Part shown: positions 21,900 through 32,800 of the stretch, in pieces | How positions within the stretch are numbered: position 1 is the first letter of the stretch | How the letters are laid out: every line of letters begins with the position of its first letter | Origin: Cordilura impudica | Lineage: Eukaryota; Arthropoda; Insecta; Diptera; Scathophagidae | Direction of reading: 5' to 3' | Assembly (NCBI GenBank): GCA_963682025.1 | Contig: OY821521.1 | Coordinates: 52,118,516 to 52,182,515, forward strand | Length of the DNA stretch: 64,000 nt | Made by a program: the position numbers and the translations under genes | The notes under the pieces: generated by a model | What the model was told of the DNA's origin: nothing | The model's database searches: none | Seen by the model: only the letters and a program-made list of their open reading frames with translations

Positions 21900-24690
21900 A
21901 GAATTTTTCTACACAGATTCTAAGATATTTTATTTTTCCTATAAAAAAAACCTTAAAGAACACTAATTAATTCTAGAGAAAAATCTTCAAAGTCTGAGAC
22001 GTTTCTTCTTTAGCAAAACCATCAAATTATGTAGCACTCTTTTCTAAAGAAAGACATTCACCTCAGCGGCATTTTTCTTATAGAATAAACTACAGACTCT
22101 CAGGAAACATCTCTTATTCTGGGATATTTTCCCCATAGAAAAATGGCTATATTTTGAAATAATTTTTTTATAGAAAAACATAAGATTTCGTACAGAATTA
22201 CGAAATTATATAAAATTTTTCCTATAGAACAACTTTAGATTCTAAAGATTTTTACCTAAAGAAGAAACCTCAGATTCTGATCAATTATTCCTATAGAAAA
22301 CCTTAGATTCTAAGGAGTTTTTTTTTTTCTTTTTAAAACCCCTAATTTTTCCTATAGAAAATCTTAAATTTCTGATAGATTTCTCTTATTTTTTGCACAA
22401 TTCTGTTTAAATTTTCATTTTAGTGCACAAAATTGTGTAGATTTTGAAGCGTTTTTCCAATAGAAAAACCCTCAGGTTATGAGAAATATTTTCCGTGCAA
22501 GAACGCTCAGATTATGAGGCATCGTTTTCATAAAAAAACTGCTTAGATTCTGAAGTATTTTTCTTATAGAAAAATTCCCGAATTTTAAGGCACTTTTCGT
22601 ATTAAAAAGCCCTCAAATTCCAACAGAAAAACCTTAAAAATTTGAGAGATTTTTACTATTGATAAACCCTGAGATTGAATAGGATTTTTCGTATGGAAAA
22701 ACAGCAGATTCTGACGCACTTTTCCTATAGGAAAACCCTTATGATGATTTCTTTTCTGAATAAAAATGTTACACTTTATAATGTTACATTTTTATAATGT
22801 TTGCCTCACCCATTTAAGATGTTGCATTTTTAATGGTCAGAATATAACATAAAATTACAACTTTCATTCTTGGACACCAAAAAAGAAAAAATAAATGTAA
22901 AAGGACAATGATATTTGCCATATTAATAATTTATTTTAAACAAAACAATGAAAAAAAAAAACTTGGTTTTATTCATTGAAAATATCAAACTGACCAAAAC
23001 AGCCCGAGGTAAACCCTTATAAACTCACAATAAAAATTACACTTTTCCTTATTTTTTTTTTTTTTTTTGTTTCTTCACCCAAATACACATTTATAAACAA
23101 CACAAATGTCAGCCGTTTTATCGTGTTATTCTTCCCCTCTGATTTTTTAGAGTGCGAAAAATTCACCTTTTTCACATATTTATAGTGCGACATTTTTAGA
23201 AAAGAACACGTTACCCTTTCGCAAGGTTGACATTTTTTTTTAGAAAAGAACACAAAAAGAGAAAAAAGAAAACACCATTAGATTCTGAGATAATTTTCCA
23301 ATAAAAAAATTTGGAGCATTTTTCCTATAGAAAAACAGCTAAAAATTTATTTCTTTAAGCCAATAGAAAATCCTTCAAAATCTGAGACATTTTTTTGCTT
23401 TTGAGAAACTCTCAGATTCTTAATCATTTTTCAAATTAAAAACCCACAAAATATTCAGGAATTTTTTTAAAACTCTTTCTTTTAACTCATACTCTGTGTC
23501 TGTCTGTCTGTTTGTCTGTCGTGGGTCAACCCCATTCGCCCTTATCCAATTGATCTGAAACTTGGCTCCTAGTCTTGTTGTGACTACATATTAATTTTGG
23601 GGTAGTCACGCACAGTCACGGAGTGATCTAGATGTCATTTCGCCTCATTCGATCGATCTGAAACTTGGTCCAAACACTTGCTGTGAAAAAAATATTAACT
23701 TCGACATAGTCACGCACAGTTACTCATAGTCACGCACAGTCACATAGTGATGAAACTTGGTCGATAGACTTGCTGTGAAAAAAGATTAACTTTGACATAT
23801 TCACGAGCAGTCACACACAGTCACGGAGAGATTAAAACCTCAGTTCCCCTCATCCGATCGATCTGAAACTTTGTTCATAGACTTGTGACCAAATATTAAT
23901 TTTAAAATAGTCACGCAAATCACGCACACTCACGGAGAGATTCAAAACTCATATCCATAAGGAAAGAAAGAGTTTTAATAAAAAACTTTGTTTTTATGGG
24001 TTAGATTATTTCCTTAAAAAAATAGAAAAAAATTGGGGGATTTTTCCTACAGAAAATCCGCTAAAAACTTATTTCTTTAAGCCAATAGAAAATCCTTCAA
24101 AATCTGAAACATTTTTGCTATTGAGAAACTCTCAAATTCTTAATAATTTTTCCAATTAAAAACCTCCAAAATATTCAGGAATTTTTGTTTTATAGAAATA
24201 ATCTAAGATTCTGAGTTAAATTTCCTATAGAAAAACTTCAGATTCTGATGCAATTATCGCATAGAAAAATACTCAGATTTTGACTGTAGAAAAATCCTCC
24301 GAAACTATTTCATTTCGCCAATAAAGAAACTTTAAGAATCTGCGACATTTTTACTATTGATAAACCCTCAGATTCTACGGAATTTTTTCCTGCCGAAAAA
24401 CCTTTGGACTCTGAATCATTTTTCATATTGAAATTTTGAAGCATTTTCTATAGAAATAACCTGTGTTATTTCTCCTATAAAAAATCTCCAAATTCTAAGA
24501 CATTTTTCCTTCAGATTCTGCGGCATTTTTCTTACAGATAAAACATCGGATTCTGAGAACAAACTTCAGATTCTGGGTATTTTTCTTATTAAAAAACTAT
24601 CAGAAAATATATCATTTCGCCAATAGAAAAACCTTCAAAATCAGAGACGTATTTGCTATTGAAAAACCCTGAGATTCTGAATCAGTTTGA
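21900..24690. repeat. Degenerate short-period satellite
   Basis: The phrase TTTTTCCTATAGAAAAAC followed by CTCAGATTCTGAGG recurs dozens of times with heavy variation, at a period of roughly 40-45 bases. It is interrupted by a stretch without the phrase at about 22740-23270 and by the minisatellite-carrying element at 23468-24012. It is noncoding. CTCAGATTCTGAG is itself a short palindrome, so each unit could form a small hairpin. Confidence 0.65.
23468..24012 (-). mobile_element. Minisatellite-carrying element, copy 3
   Basis: Reverse orientation: AAAACTCTTTCTTTTAACTC at the left and GGAAAGAAAGAGTTTTAATA, then ATGGGTTAGATTATT, at the right. It contains about four monomers (GAAACTTGGTCGATAGACTT, CTGTGAAAAAAGATTAACTT, AGTCACGCACAGTCACGG) and a GTCTGTCTGTCTGTTTGTC run. 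It sits inside the degenerate satellite at 21900-24690. Confidence 0.8.
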
Positions 24691-24833
24691 GGCATTTTTA
24701 TACCCTATATCAATATGTGGTCAGTTTGTGCTGACCTTTGTAATTACGAAAAATATTTGACCTAGACCCACCTTTTATTATACCCTTCGATTTAGAATCA
24801 CTTGTCCGTCCGTCTGTCTGTCTGTTAACTTTA

Positions 24834-25330
24834 TAAAGGTGCTATTACACGAAATGTTTTTTACATATGTACTGTCACTTTTTTTATCCATATGAAATTC
24901 TTCATGTCTGTCAAAATTGTCTTTTACATACGATTCATAATTTTTGCTGTCACACGTGCGTATGTATTTCCGTATGATATAACCTCTAAATGTAAACAAC
25001 AGCTGATTTAATTTGTGAATTTACAAAAATTTGTTGTTAAAAAAAAGGTTATGTATTTTTTAATTGTTAATTAATACTAAACAATTTATTTTTCTTTCAA
25101 TATTAATCTTTAAAATGTACTCTGTTTTTCTTTCGCCACAAGCAGTGTTGTATTTTCACTTGTTTGTCATGCAAAAATAGAACCTGTTCTAATTGAAAAA
25201 TGTACATGTGACTTTCCTCATGTATTGTACATAAACAATGTTTTATATGTATCACACGATGTGTACAACTTTTGTTGTGGGAAAATTTGACAGTACATAT
25301 GTAAAAAACACATCATGTAATAGCACCTTA
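24834..25330. mobile_element. MITE with inverted ends
   Basis: TAAAGGTGCTATTACACGAA at the left and, complemented, TAAGGTGCTATTACATGATG at the right. The inverted repeat runs on through TTTTTTACATATGTACTGTC, about 45 bp in all. It is inserted in a mini-me and flanked by TA/TTA; the duplication length is uncertain. The inside is noncoding. The superfamily is not identified. Confidence 0.65.
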
Positions 25331-25380
25331 ATTAAACTAGAGGTCACAAATACGGGCGTATTTTAATGAAACTTGGCATA

Positions 25381-25747
25381 TCTATAATATTAATAGGCTA
25401 GGCGATTTCCTGTGACCGATGTTTTGTTCTACAGTTTTATTCCGATTTTGCCCAAACGTATATTATTTAAAGGTATTTCTTTTTAGCTGTTTTGTAGATT
25501 TATAGATTTTAAAATTTTTTTTCCTTATTTTGAGTAACTTTCATTTAAAGTTGCTACTAACACATACATAGAATTATACATATGCTATGTGTGCTTTATT
25601 AAATTTGTTAATGTGTTTGTTAATGAGTTTGTTATCTTCATTCGCAATAATAATAAACCATAAAAGTGGTAGTTTGTGAATTGGCTAAGTTGAAAACTAA
25701 AGCTGCCTAGAAATTGCACTCGATTTTCTAGCGCTGGAATCTGCTAG
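25381..25747 (+). mobile_element. Helitron-like element with a paralogous empty site
   Basis: 367 bp from TC at 25381 (preceded by A) to CTAG at 25747 (followed by T), with the hairpin ACTCGATTTTCTAGCG near the end. It sits in a mini-me. The mini-me at 29766 has the uninterrupted sequence at the matching place (GAAATTTGGTATATAAGCTT near 29980-30000), so the ends and the A-T insertion without duplication are directly visible. Confidence 0.85.
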
Positions 25748-26247
25748 TAGGCTTTTATTGACCATAGGGCGAACGCTATTGAAATTGGCGAAAATCGGTG
25801 CATGTTCAGACTTAATCCCCATAAAAATGACCCCTATGAGATCGACTTAAATTGCAGTAAGATCCAAATTATCACATAGATCTCGGTTTGTGTGTGTTTA
25901 TTATACCCATTAGCTAGTAGTCCAGAAATAATCCTTGTAGGCCAATTCTTAGTTACAACCCCCCAAATGTGGCTAATTCCTGACCTTCACATAAATCTAT
26001 CAAAAAACAAAAATATTGCACTCATTTCTCTCCAATTTGGTTTGTATATGCTTTTGCAGGTTTATTTTTCGGTATGAACTTTTTCAGGTCTGCAGGCAAA
26101 AAAAAAATTAATAAAAATTCCACTAAGATTTGGTTTATGCTTATTTTCTACACCCAATTAGTTGGACCTAAGACCAATTCCCTAAACACATGGCATAGGA
26201 TATCGCATAGTCGGTGTATGTAGACCGAATATAATTTTCTGACTTAT

Positions 26248-26909
26248 TCCTGTTAAAAAAAATCTTCAAACTTTATTGAATTTCATTCAATTATCAATTA
26301 ACTTTCGTACTACATAGAAACTCTTATCATTATTTCTCATCATGTCTGTTTTTACTCAACAAGCAAATTTCCTAACCAAAAATGATTTTGATTACTAAAT
26401 CTGGCAAATTTAGAATTTTGTATAATTCTCAAATTAAACCATTTTGTGTGTTAAATGTTAAATTATGCGCAAATACTGTTCAATCCGCTATAAACTCAAT
26501 GTAAATACAAATATTTAGAGACGCAAAACAATTGACTAAATGAAATTTAATAGAAAAATCCACAAACTCACAATTACAACCATCCAATTAGGCAGGCCTG
26601 TTCCAACCCTCTATGCGCTCTCCACCCACCCAATTTAAGCAATTATACGAAAACAAGAAAATAAAACTTTTTTTAATTCTGTGATGCAGAACAAATATCT
26701 GCATCTACTTGTAGAAACTGCAAAACCAAAAACGCAGAATACTCGTACAATGAAAAACATTATTTTCAAATAATGAACTACGAAATTGACTCAAACATTG
26801 CGTACGTTATTTAAATTTTTGGTTTTTGCTCTGTTTAATTTTTAATGATTGTTTTTTTTTTTTTTTTTTGCTTTAATTTGAATATTATTTTTTTTATATT
26901 TATTTACAG
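26248..26909. other. Intron sequence upstream of the TPP2 exon
   Basis: AT-rich sequence without recognisable repeats, ending in a poly-T-rich stretch and TTTACAG at the TPP2 acceptor. No branch site is singled out. Confidence 0.45.
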
Positions 26910-27072
26910 GCAAATGGACAGCCAGAAAAAAAATTTATTGGAGGCATTGGCCAAAAAGGGTATTGCCATTGCTAAATTATGTGCTTTGGATAACAATGTT
27001 AAAGATCGTTTGGAGGATATTGATAACATATACACTGAAATCATTAAATTTGTGGATGCCAGTGATTCAAAG
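26910..27072 (+). CDS. TppII: Tripeptidyl-peptidase II, penultimate coding exon
   Basis: This exon encodes 54 codons after one base that completes a split codon. It reads from QMDSQKKNLLEALAKKG to DASDSK. A pyrimidine-rich stretch and TTTACAG precede it and a consensus AAG|GTAAGT donor ends it, so it joins the exon at 40684 in phase 0. The KKNLLEALAKKG stretch followed by a low-complexity acidic linker matches what I recall of the C-terminal part of TPP II. TPP II is a very large cytosolic subtilisin-type serine peptidase that trims tripeptides from peptides released by the proteasome. The catalytic domain is N-terminal and not in this window. The preceding exon must lie upstream; I could not find it in 1-26909, so either that intron is very long or a small exon was missed. 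The assignment rests mainly on the joined C-terminus. Confidence 0.85.
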
Positions 27073-27646
27073 GTAAGTTTTCAATGGCCTGTTTGTGTGT
27101 GTGTTATGTTAAGTGCTTTCATAATGACCAAATAACAAAAAATATTTATGTACTCTTAACATCTATAATGTAGCTACGACCAAATGTAACGATTCACATT
27201 GGGATAAAGATTAACATATTATGGAAAAATCTATACATGGAGTTTGGTCCATCTTGATTGTACTTACATTTTTATAATAATAAGTTTTTGATGATATGGT
27301 TCTAGGAGGTTTTTGCATTCTTTTTACTACAAAAGAATTGACGTCAACACGTTAAAAATCGGTAAAAATTCTCAGATATTTTTCTAGTTAAGAAAGCATA
27401 CATTTTTTCCCTTTTAACCTACAGGATCAAGTAAATATCGACAGATTTATATAGAATCTTATATTATGATCCCATCAATATGTTAAATTGTTATTCAAGT
27501 TTTCCCATATCGTGAGTTATGCCTTATAAGGTATATTTAGGTTCAAATTCGTAAAATGCAAAGTAAGGAGTGAGATTGAAAAAATCTTAACACATGTTCT
27601 TCCTCTTTGCGCAAGCATTATTTGATTTTTTTTATATTTATAAAAA
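27073..27646 (+). other. TppII: TPP2 last intron, proximal part
   Basis: This is AT-rich intron sequence after the GTAAGT donor. I see no open reading frame or recognisable repeat before the Helitron that starts at 27647. Confidence 0.5.
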
Positions 27647-28023
27647 CTAGCAGATTCCAACCCTCGAAATTCGAGCGCAAATTCTAGGAAATTTTATTTT
27701 TTCACTAAATAAAGACCCTAAAAGTATGTTAATCAGTTATAGCCAATTCACAAATCAACACTAAAAACAAACTCATTTTTATTGCAAACACATTAACAAA
27801 TTTAATAAACACACACATAGCATTGTATAATTTTATGTATGTGCTAGTAGCAACTTTAAATGCAATTTACTCAAAATAAAGGAAAAAATTTAAAAATCTG
27901 TAAATCTGCAAATCGGCTAAAAAGAAATACCTTTCAAATAATATACGTTTGGTCAAAATTGGGATAAAACGGTAGAACAAAACATCAGTCACCAGAAATC
28001 GCCTAGGCTATTAATATTATAGA
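27647..28023 (-). mobile_element. Helitron-like element, best-preserved copy
   Basis: Full-length, 377 bp, with CTAG at 27647, hairpin (CTCGAAATTCGAGCG), and 5' TC at 28023 in an A-T context. All internal blocks of the family are present: GTTGCTACTAGCACATACAT complement, the ACAAACTCATTTTTATTGCA block and GGTCAAAATTGGGATAAAAC. It lies in the TPP2 last intron, antisense to the gene. Confidence 0.85.
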
Positions 28024-28570
28024 TATGTCAATTATTAGTTTGAATAAAATAAGTGACGAAATGAAAGTACGTACTAAAATTATTAAATATTTTCAACAAA
28101 ATCCACCTTAGTCCTACAAAAAGTTTGCCGAAGAATCAACAAGATCAAGTAATTCAAGTAGGAAAAACAAAAATTTTTCATGTTTGAAAGTATGTAAGAA
28201 AATAAATATAAGTATATTTAAATAGTGTAACAAATTAAGGGCTTAAAGCACAAGGAATTCAAGTGCCTTTTTTCTAAAATTGAGTTTATGTATGGAATTA
28301 GTAGGTGAAATTCAGAGAAGTTTAGAGCACAAGAGGTGAATGTGAAGCGAGATATTCTAGCACTTCACCTTAAAATACCGGTTTCGCTTGGAGCACAAGG
28401 GGTACATGAGCACTTAAACCAATTGTGTTCTAAGCAAATATTAAAATTGATTATTCACATGGACTAAGTGGATGAATTCAGAAACGTTCTGAGCTAAAAT
28501 CTGGCGACTTATTTTCAAAACATCAGATAATAATATTAAAAAAAGCAAATTTTAAAATATTTTTATCTGA
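28024..28570. other. Unassigned intron sequence
   Basis: Two similar phrases (AGCACAAGGAATTCAAGTGC near 28247 and AGCACAAGGGGTACATGAGC near 28391) lie about 145 bases apart, which may be a degenerate tandem pair. Nothing else was recognised. Confidence 0.35.
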
Positions 28571-28574
28571 ATTA

Positions 28575-29485
28575 GCTGGTAATTTTTAATTTTAAATTTT
28601 TAATTTCTAATTTTTAATTTTTGATTTTTAATTTTTAATTTTCAATTTTTTAATTTTTAATTTTTAATTTTTAGTTTTTAATTCTTAATTTTTAATTTTT
28701 AATATTAAATATTAATTTTTAATTTTTAATTTTAAGTATTTGATTTTTAATCTTTAATTTTTCAATTTTCATTTTTAATTTTTAAATTTTTTATTTTTAA
28801 TTTTTATTTTTTAATTTTTTATTTTTCATTTTTAATTTTTAATTTTTAATTTGTAATTTTTAATTTTTAATTTTTAATTTTTATTTTTAATTTTTGATTT
28901 TAATTTTTATTTTTTAATTTTTAGTTTTTAATGTTTAATTTTTAATTTTTGATTTTTAATTTTAAATTTTAAATTTTTTATTTTTAATTTTTAGTTTTTA
29001 AAATTTAATTTTTAATTTTTAATTTTTAATTTTTAATTTTTAATTTTTAATTTTTAATTTTTAATTTTTAATTTTTAATTTTTAATTTTTAACTTTTAAT
29101 TTTTAATTTTTAATTTTTAATTTTTAATTTTTCAATTTTAATTTTTAAATTTTAAATTTTTAATTTTTTATTTTTAATTTTTAATATTTATTTTTTAATT
29201 TTTTATTTTTAATTTTTAATTTTTAATTTTTAATTTTTAATTTTTAATTTTTAATTTTTATTTTTAATTTTTAATTTTTAATTTTTATTTTTTAATTTTT
29301 AGTTTTTAATGTTTAATTTTTAATTTTTGATTTTTAATTTTTAATTTTAAATTTTTTATTTTTAATTTTTAGTTTTTAATTTTTAATTTTTAATATTAAA
29401 TATTAATTTTTAATATTAAATATTAATTTTTAATTTTAAGTATTTGATTTTTAATCTTTAATTTTTTCAATTTTCATTTTTAATT
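28575..29485. repeat. TTTTTAA satellite tract
   Basis: About 0.9 kb of near-uniform TTTTTAA heptamer repeats with few interruptions. A larger pattern is visible inside: blocks around 28670-28790 and 29360-29480 share AATATTAAATATTAATTTTT, TAAGTATTTGATTTTTAATC and TTCAATTTTCATTTTT in the same order, so a roughly 700-bp segment was probably duplicated. Confidence 0.9.
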
Positions 29486-30929
29486 TTTTACTTTTCATTG
29501 TTCATATTTCATTCTCCATTTTTCAATTTAAATTTTTCTTTTTCGGTTTTCCATTTTCCATTTTCAATTTTTCATTTTACATTTTTCAATTTTCAATTGC
29601 CATTTTCCGTTTTTAATTTTCATTTTTCACTTTTCACTTTTAATTTTTCATGTTTATTTTTAATTTTTAATTTTTCAATATTAATTTTTCATTTTTTAAT
29701 TTTAATTTTTCATTTTCCATTTTTAATTTTCCATTTTTCAATTTTCATTTTCCATTTTTCATTTTTATACCCTTATACCACTATGTGGTTTGGGTATAAT
29801 GACTTTGTGCTGCTGTTTGTTTGTAACTACCAAAAATATTTGACCTAGATCCATCTTTTATTATACCAATCTCCTCAGAATCACTTTCTGAGTCGATCTA
29901 GCGATGTCCGTCTGTCCGTCTGTGTGTCCATGTAAACCTTGTAATCAAACTACAGGTCGCAAATATGAATACATATTGATGAAATTTGGTATATAAGCTT
30001 CTATTGGCCATAGGATGAATGCTATTGAAATTAGTGAAATGCGGTCCATGTTCAGACCTAGTCCCCGTACAAATGACCTCTATGAAATCAACATAAATTG
30101 CCATAAGATCCAAATTATCATATAGATCTCAAATTGGGTTGTATGTGTTTGTTATATACATTAATCAGTAGTCCAAAATAATCCCCATATAGAGCTGATT
30201 CCCAATCTTGACTTAAATCTATCAAAAAACAAAGATATTGCACAGATTTTTCTCAAATTTGGTTTATATATATTTTTTCAAAATATAGTTGACTTTACCA
30301 AATATGGTTTGGATCGGTCCATTTTTGTTATTTTCCATTTTTCAATTTTCATTTTTCATTTTTCACTTTTCGCATTTCATTTTCAATTTTGTATTTTTCA
30401 ATTTTAATTGTAATTTCTCATTTTCCATTTTTCAGTTTCAATTTTCATTTTCCATTTTTCAATTTCCATTTTTAATTTTTCAGTTTTCATTTTTGTTATC
30501 CATTTTCCATTTTTCTCTTTTCAGTTTTCACTTTTCCAGTTTTCAATTTTCATTTTTAATTTTTCAATTTTCATTTTTAATTTTTCATGTTTCGTTTTTT
30601 CCATTTTTCAGTTTCAATTTTCATTTTCCATTTTTCATTTTTCAATTTTCATTTTTCAATTTCCATTTTTAATTTTTCAGTTTTCATTTTCGTTATCCAT
30701 TTTCCATTTTTCTCTTTTCAGTTTTCACTTTTCCAGTTTTCAATGTTCATTTTTAATTTTTCAATTTTCATTTTTAATTTTTCACTTTTCATTTTTCATG
30801 TTTCGTTTTTAATTTTGAAATTTTTTATTTTCCGTTTTTCAATTTTCATTTTTCACTTTTCGCTTTTCATTTTCCATTTTTCAATTTTAATTTTAATTTC
30901 TCATTTTCCATTTTTCAGTTTCAATTTTC

Positions 30930-30961
<32 letters not shown>

Positions 30962-31078
30962 TTAATTTTTCAATTTTCATTTTCGTTATCCATTTTCCAT
31001 TTTTCCATTTTTCTCTTTGCAGTTTTCATTTTTCCATTTTTTATTTTTCTATTTTTCAGTTTTCAATTTTCATTTTCC

Positions 31079-31110
<32 letters not shown>

Positions 31111-31445
31111 TTCATTTCCCATTTTTCATTTTCCGATTTTCATTTTTCAATTTTCTTTTTTCATTTTTCACTTTTTATTTTTCATGCTTCCTTTTTAATT
31201 TTTCATTATTCATTTTTCCATTTTCCACTTTTCATTTTTCAGTTATAATTTTTCATTTTCCACTTTTCAATTTCCATTTTTCAGTTTTCATTTTTCAATT
31301 TCCATTTTTCAATTTCCATTTTTCATTTTTCAGTTTTAATTTTTCATTTTCCATTTTTTGGTTTTCAATTTTCATCTTCCGTTTTTTATTATTCATTTTG
31401 CAATTTTCATTTTCCATTTTTAATTTTTCAATTTTCATTTTTCTG
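29486..31445. repeat. TTTTCA/TTTTCC satellite tract
   Basis: About 1.4 kb of TTTTTCATTTTCCATTTTTCA-like units on both sides of a mini-me at 29766-30330. The unit is the heptamer of the neighbouring tract with A to C changes. Long plus-strand ORFs here encode only F, H, I, L, S and N and are an artefact of the repeat. Larger blocks recur: GTTATCCATTTTCCATTTTT with TCTCTTTTCAGTTTTCA occurs near 30495 and 30690, about 200 bp apart. Confidence 0.9.
29766..30330 (+). mobile_element. mini-me/DINE-like element, 3'-truncated, inside satellite
   Basis: It starts TATACCCTTATACCACTATG and contains GAGTCGATCTAGCGATGTCC followed by GTCTGTCCGTCTG, the closest match in the window to the well-known DINE-1 core. 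It ends abruptly at GATCGGTCCATTTTTG, where the satellite resumes; the last third of the element and the CTTACTTGT end are missing. Confidence 0.8.
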
Positions 31446-31579
31446 CGACTGAGGTGTGGAGGGTGTAAAAACAAAATAACATAATCCGAATTATATTGTT
31501 TTTTTATTTGTTTGAATATGTTTTGCGGTTTTTGGATATATTATAGAATAGATTTTAATACGCGAAATTAAAATAAGTA

Positions 31580-32795
31580 CAGTAGACGCTCGCAAATTAG
31601 AACCACATTGCTTTTGGGAAAGTTTTAATTTCTGAAATATTCTAATTTCTGGACGTTTTTTTTTTTTTGTTCGAGTATAAATAAAAATGGAGTAAATTTA
31701 ATTCAAAAAACTTCAATTAAATTTTTTTTATTTATTTAATAATAAGAAAACAAAATGTAACAATCCGGTGCATTATATGTCTTTTTTATAATTAAATATA
31801 TATGTACATATGTATATATTAAATTAAAAATAGATGCAACAAAACAAAACATAAAGATTCACTCTAATTACATCACATGAATTTTTCCAATTAAAAATGG
31901 AAAGTCGATATGTACGTATAAAAAAAAAACTAAAAATAATTGCGATAATGCTCAAAGGTCAGAAATTAATTTAAAGTTACTGGAGGAATTGACGGCACAA
32001 TCACCAAGTTTACAACCAATCTTTGTTTGACATATAATCCGTTATATTTGTTGTTTTTTTTTTTTTTACTCTGAAACGACAATATCCTTACGGAGAGCCA
32101 AAGTATGCTTATGTGCTTAGAAGAAAACAATTCACTATAATTAAACCATTTTATTCAACTATTTACGCTTTCAATTATTAGAATTAGAGACAACTGTTAA
32201 GACTTCAATAACATCGCATTCCCTGCTATCTGAAGACTCAACATCACTATTGAGTTCATATGCAGATCCGTCATCAAACACATATTCATTCCCTCTTTCA
32301 ATGTCCTCTATGCAGATGCTATTGTTCGCCTTAAGTTCTCTGAATAACTTCATTACAGTCCTGACCTATTTGCTGCAATTGTGCTAGTAGCACCTCATCC
32401 TGGCTGTTAAACTGGTCACCAGTTGAACAACTTTGGTCAAGAGTTCTTTATCGCTCTTTGTGGTAACTCATTCCAAGCTTGTTTTAAGAATTTTATTGTA
32501 TTGCGGATTGAATGGGATTTCAAATGATTTTTTAATTCACCAGCTTCAGCAATTAATTGAGAAAGAAACATACTTCTGTTTTTAGCTTAACTTAGGATTT
32601 TGATCCATTGGTTGTAAAGCTGCTATCACATTTGGAGGAAAGAATAATGCAACTATGTATATTTCCATCGTCACTTTGAAGTTTCTGAATTGTTGCATGA
32701 GCGGAGCAGTTATCAATAAGCAACATGGCATTCGGAGGCAAAATATTTTCTTGAGAAAAGCGTATCACCTGTGGATTGAAAATATGTATGTACAT
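31580..32795 (-). mobile_element. pogo/Tigger-like element
   Basis: The left end is CAGTAGACGCTCGCAAATTA after TA (31578-31579), a typical pogo/Tigger terminus. The minus-strand reading frames inside belong to a CENP-B-type transposase. The other end is missing: the sequence stops at the foldback element at 32796, inside the DDE domain. Confidence 0.75.
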
Positions 32796-32800
32796 TAGAG
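32165..32800 (-). pseudogene. pogo/Tigger transposase, C-terminal half
   Basis: The minus strand reads LPPNAMLLIDNCSAHATIQK (the second catalytic aspartate is in LLIDNC). After a frame change it reads FFPPNVIAALQPMDQNPK, the conserved PPNxTxxLQPMDQ box. It continues as NTIKFLKQAWNELPQ and ends with an acidic tail, SDVESSDSRECDVIEVL, before a stop at 32171. These are hallmarks of DDE_1 transposases of the pogo group and related jerky-type proteins. At least two frameshifts and the loss of the N-terminal half show that it is dead. Confidence 0.8.

Larger units (their letters stand above)
24698..26247 (+). mobile_element. mini-me/DINE-like element with two insertions
   Basis: It starts TATACCCTATATCAATATGT and carries the GTCCGTCCGTCTGTCTGTC core at about 24804. 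It ends near AATATAATTTTCTGACTTAT at 26247. A foldback MITE occupies 24834-25330 and a Helitron 25381-25747. Joining the three remaining pieces restores the order seen in the mini-me copies at 29766 and 57110. Confidence 0.8.

Noticed and set aside
1..26909. Search for further TPP2 exons
   Set aside because: No stretch flanked by AG and GT with TPP2-like peptide was found by eye; a short exon could have been missed.
29498..31484. Long plus-strand ORFs (116, 127, 203 and 155 codons) rich in F, H, I and S
   Set aside because: They are translations of the TTTTCA satellite. The composition follows the repeat and there is no gene context.
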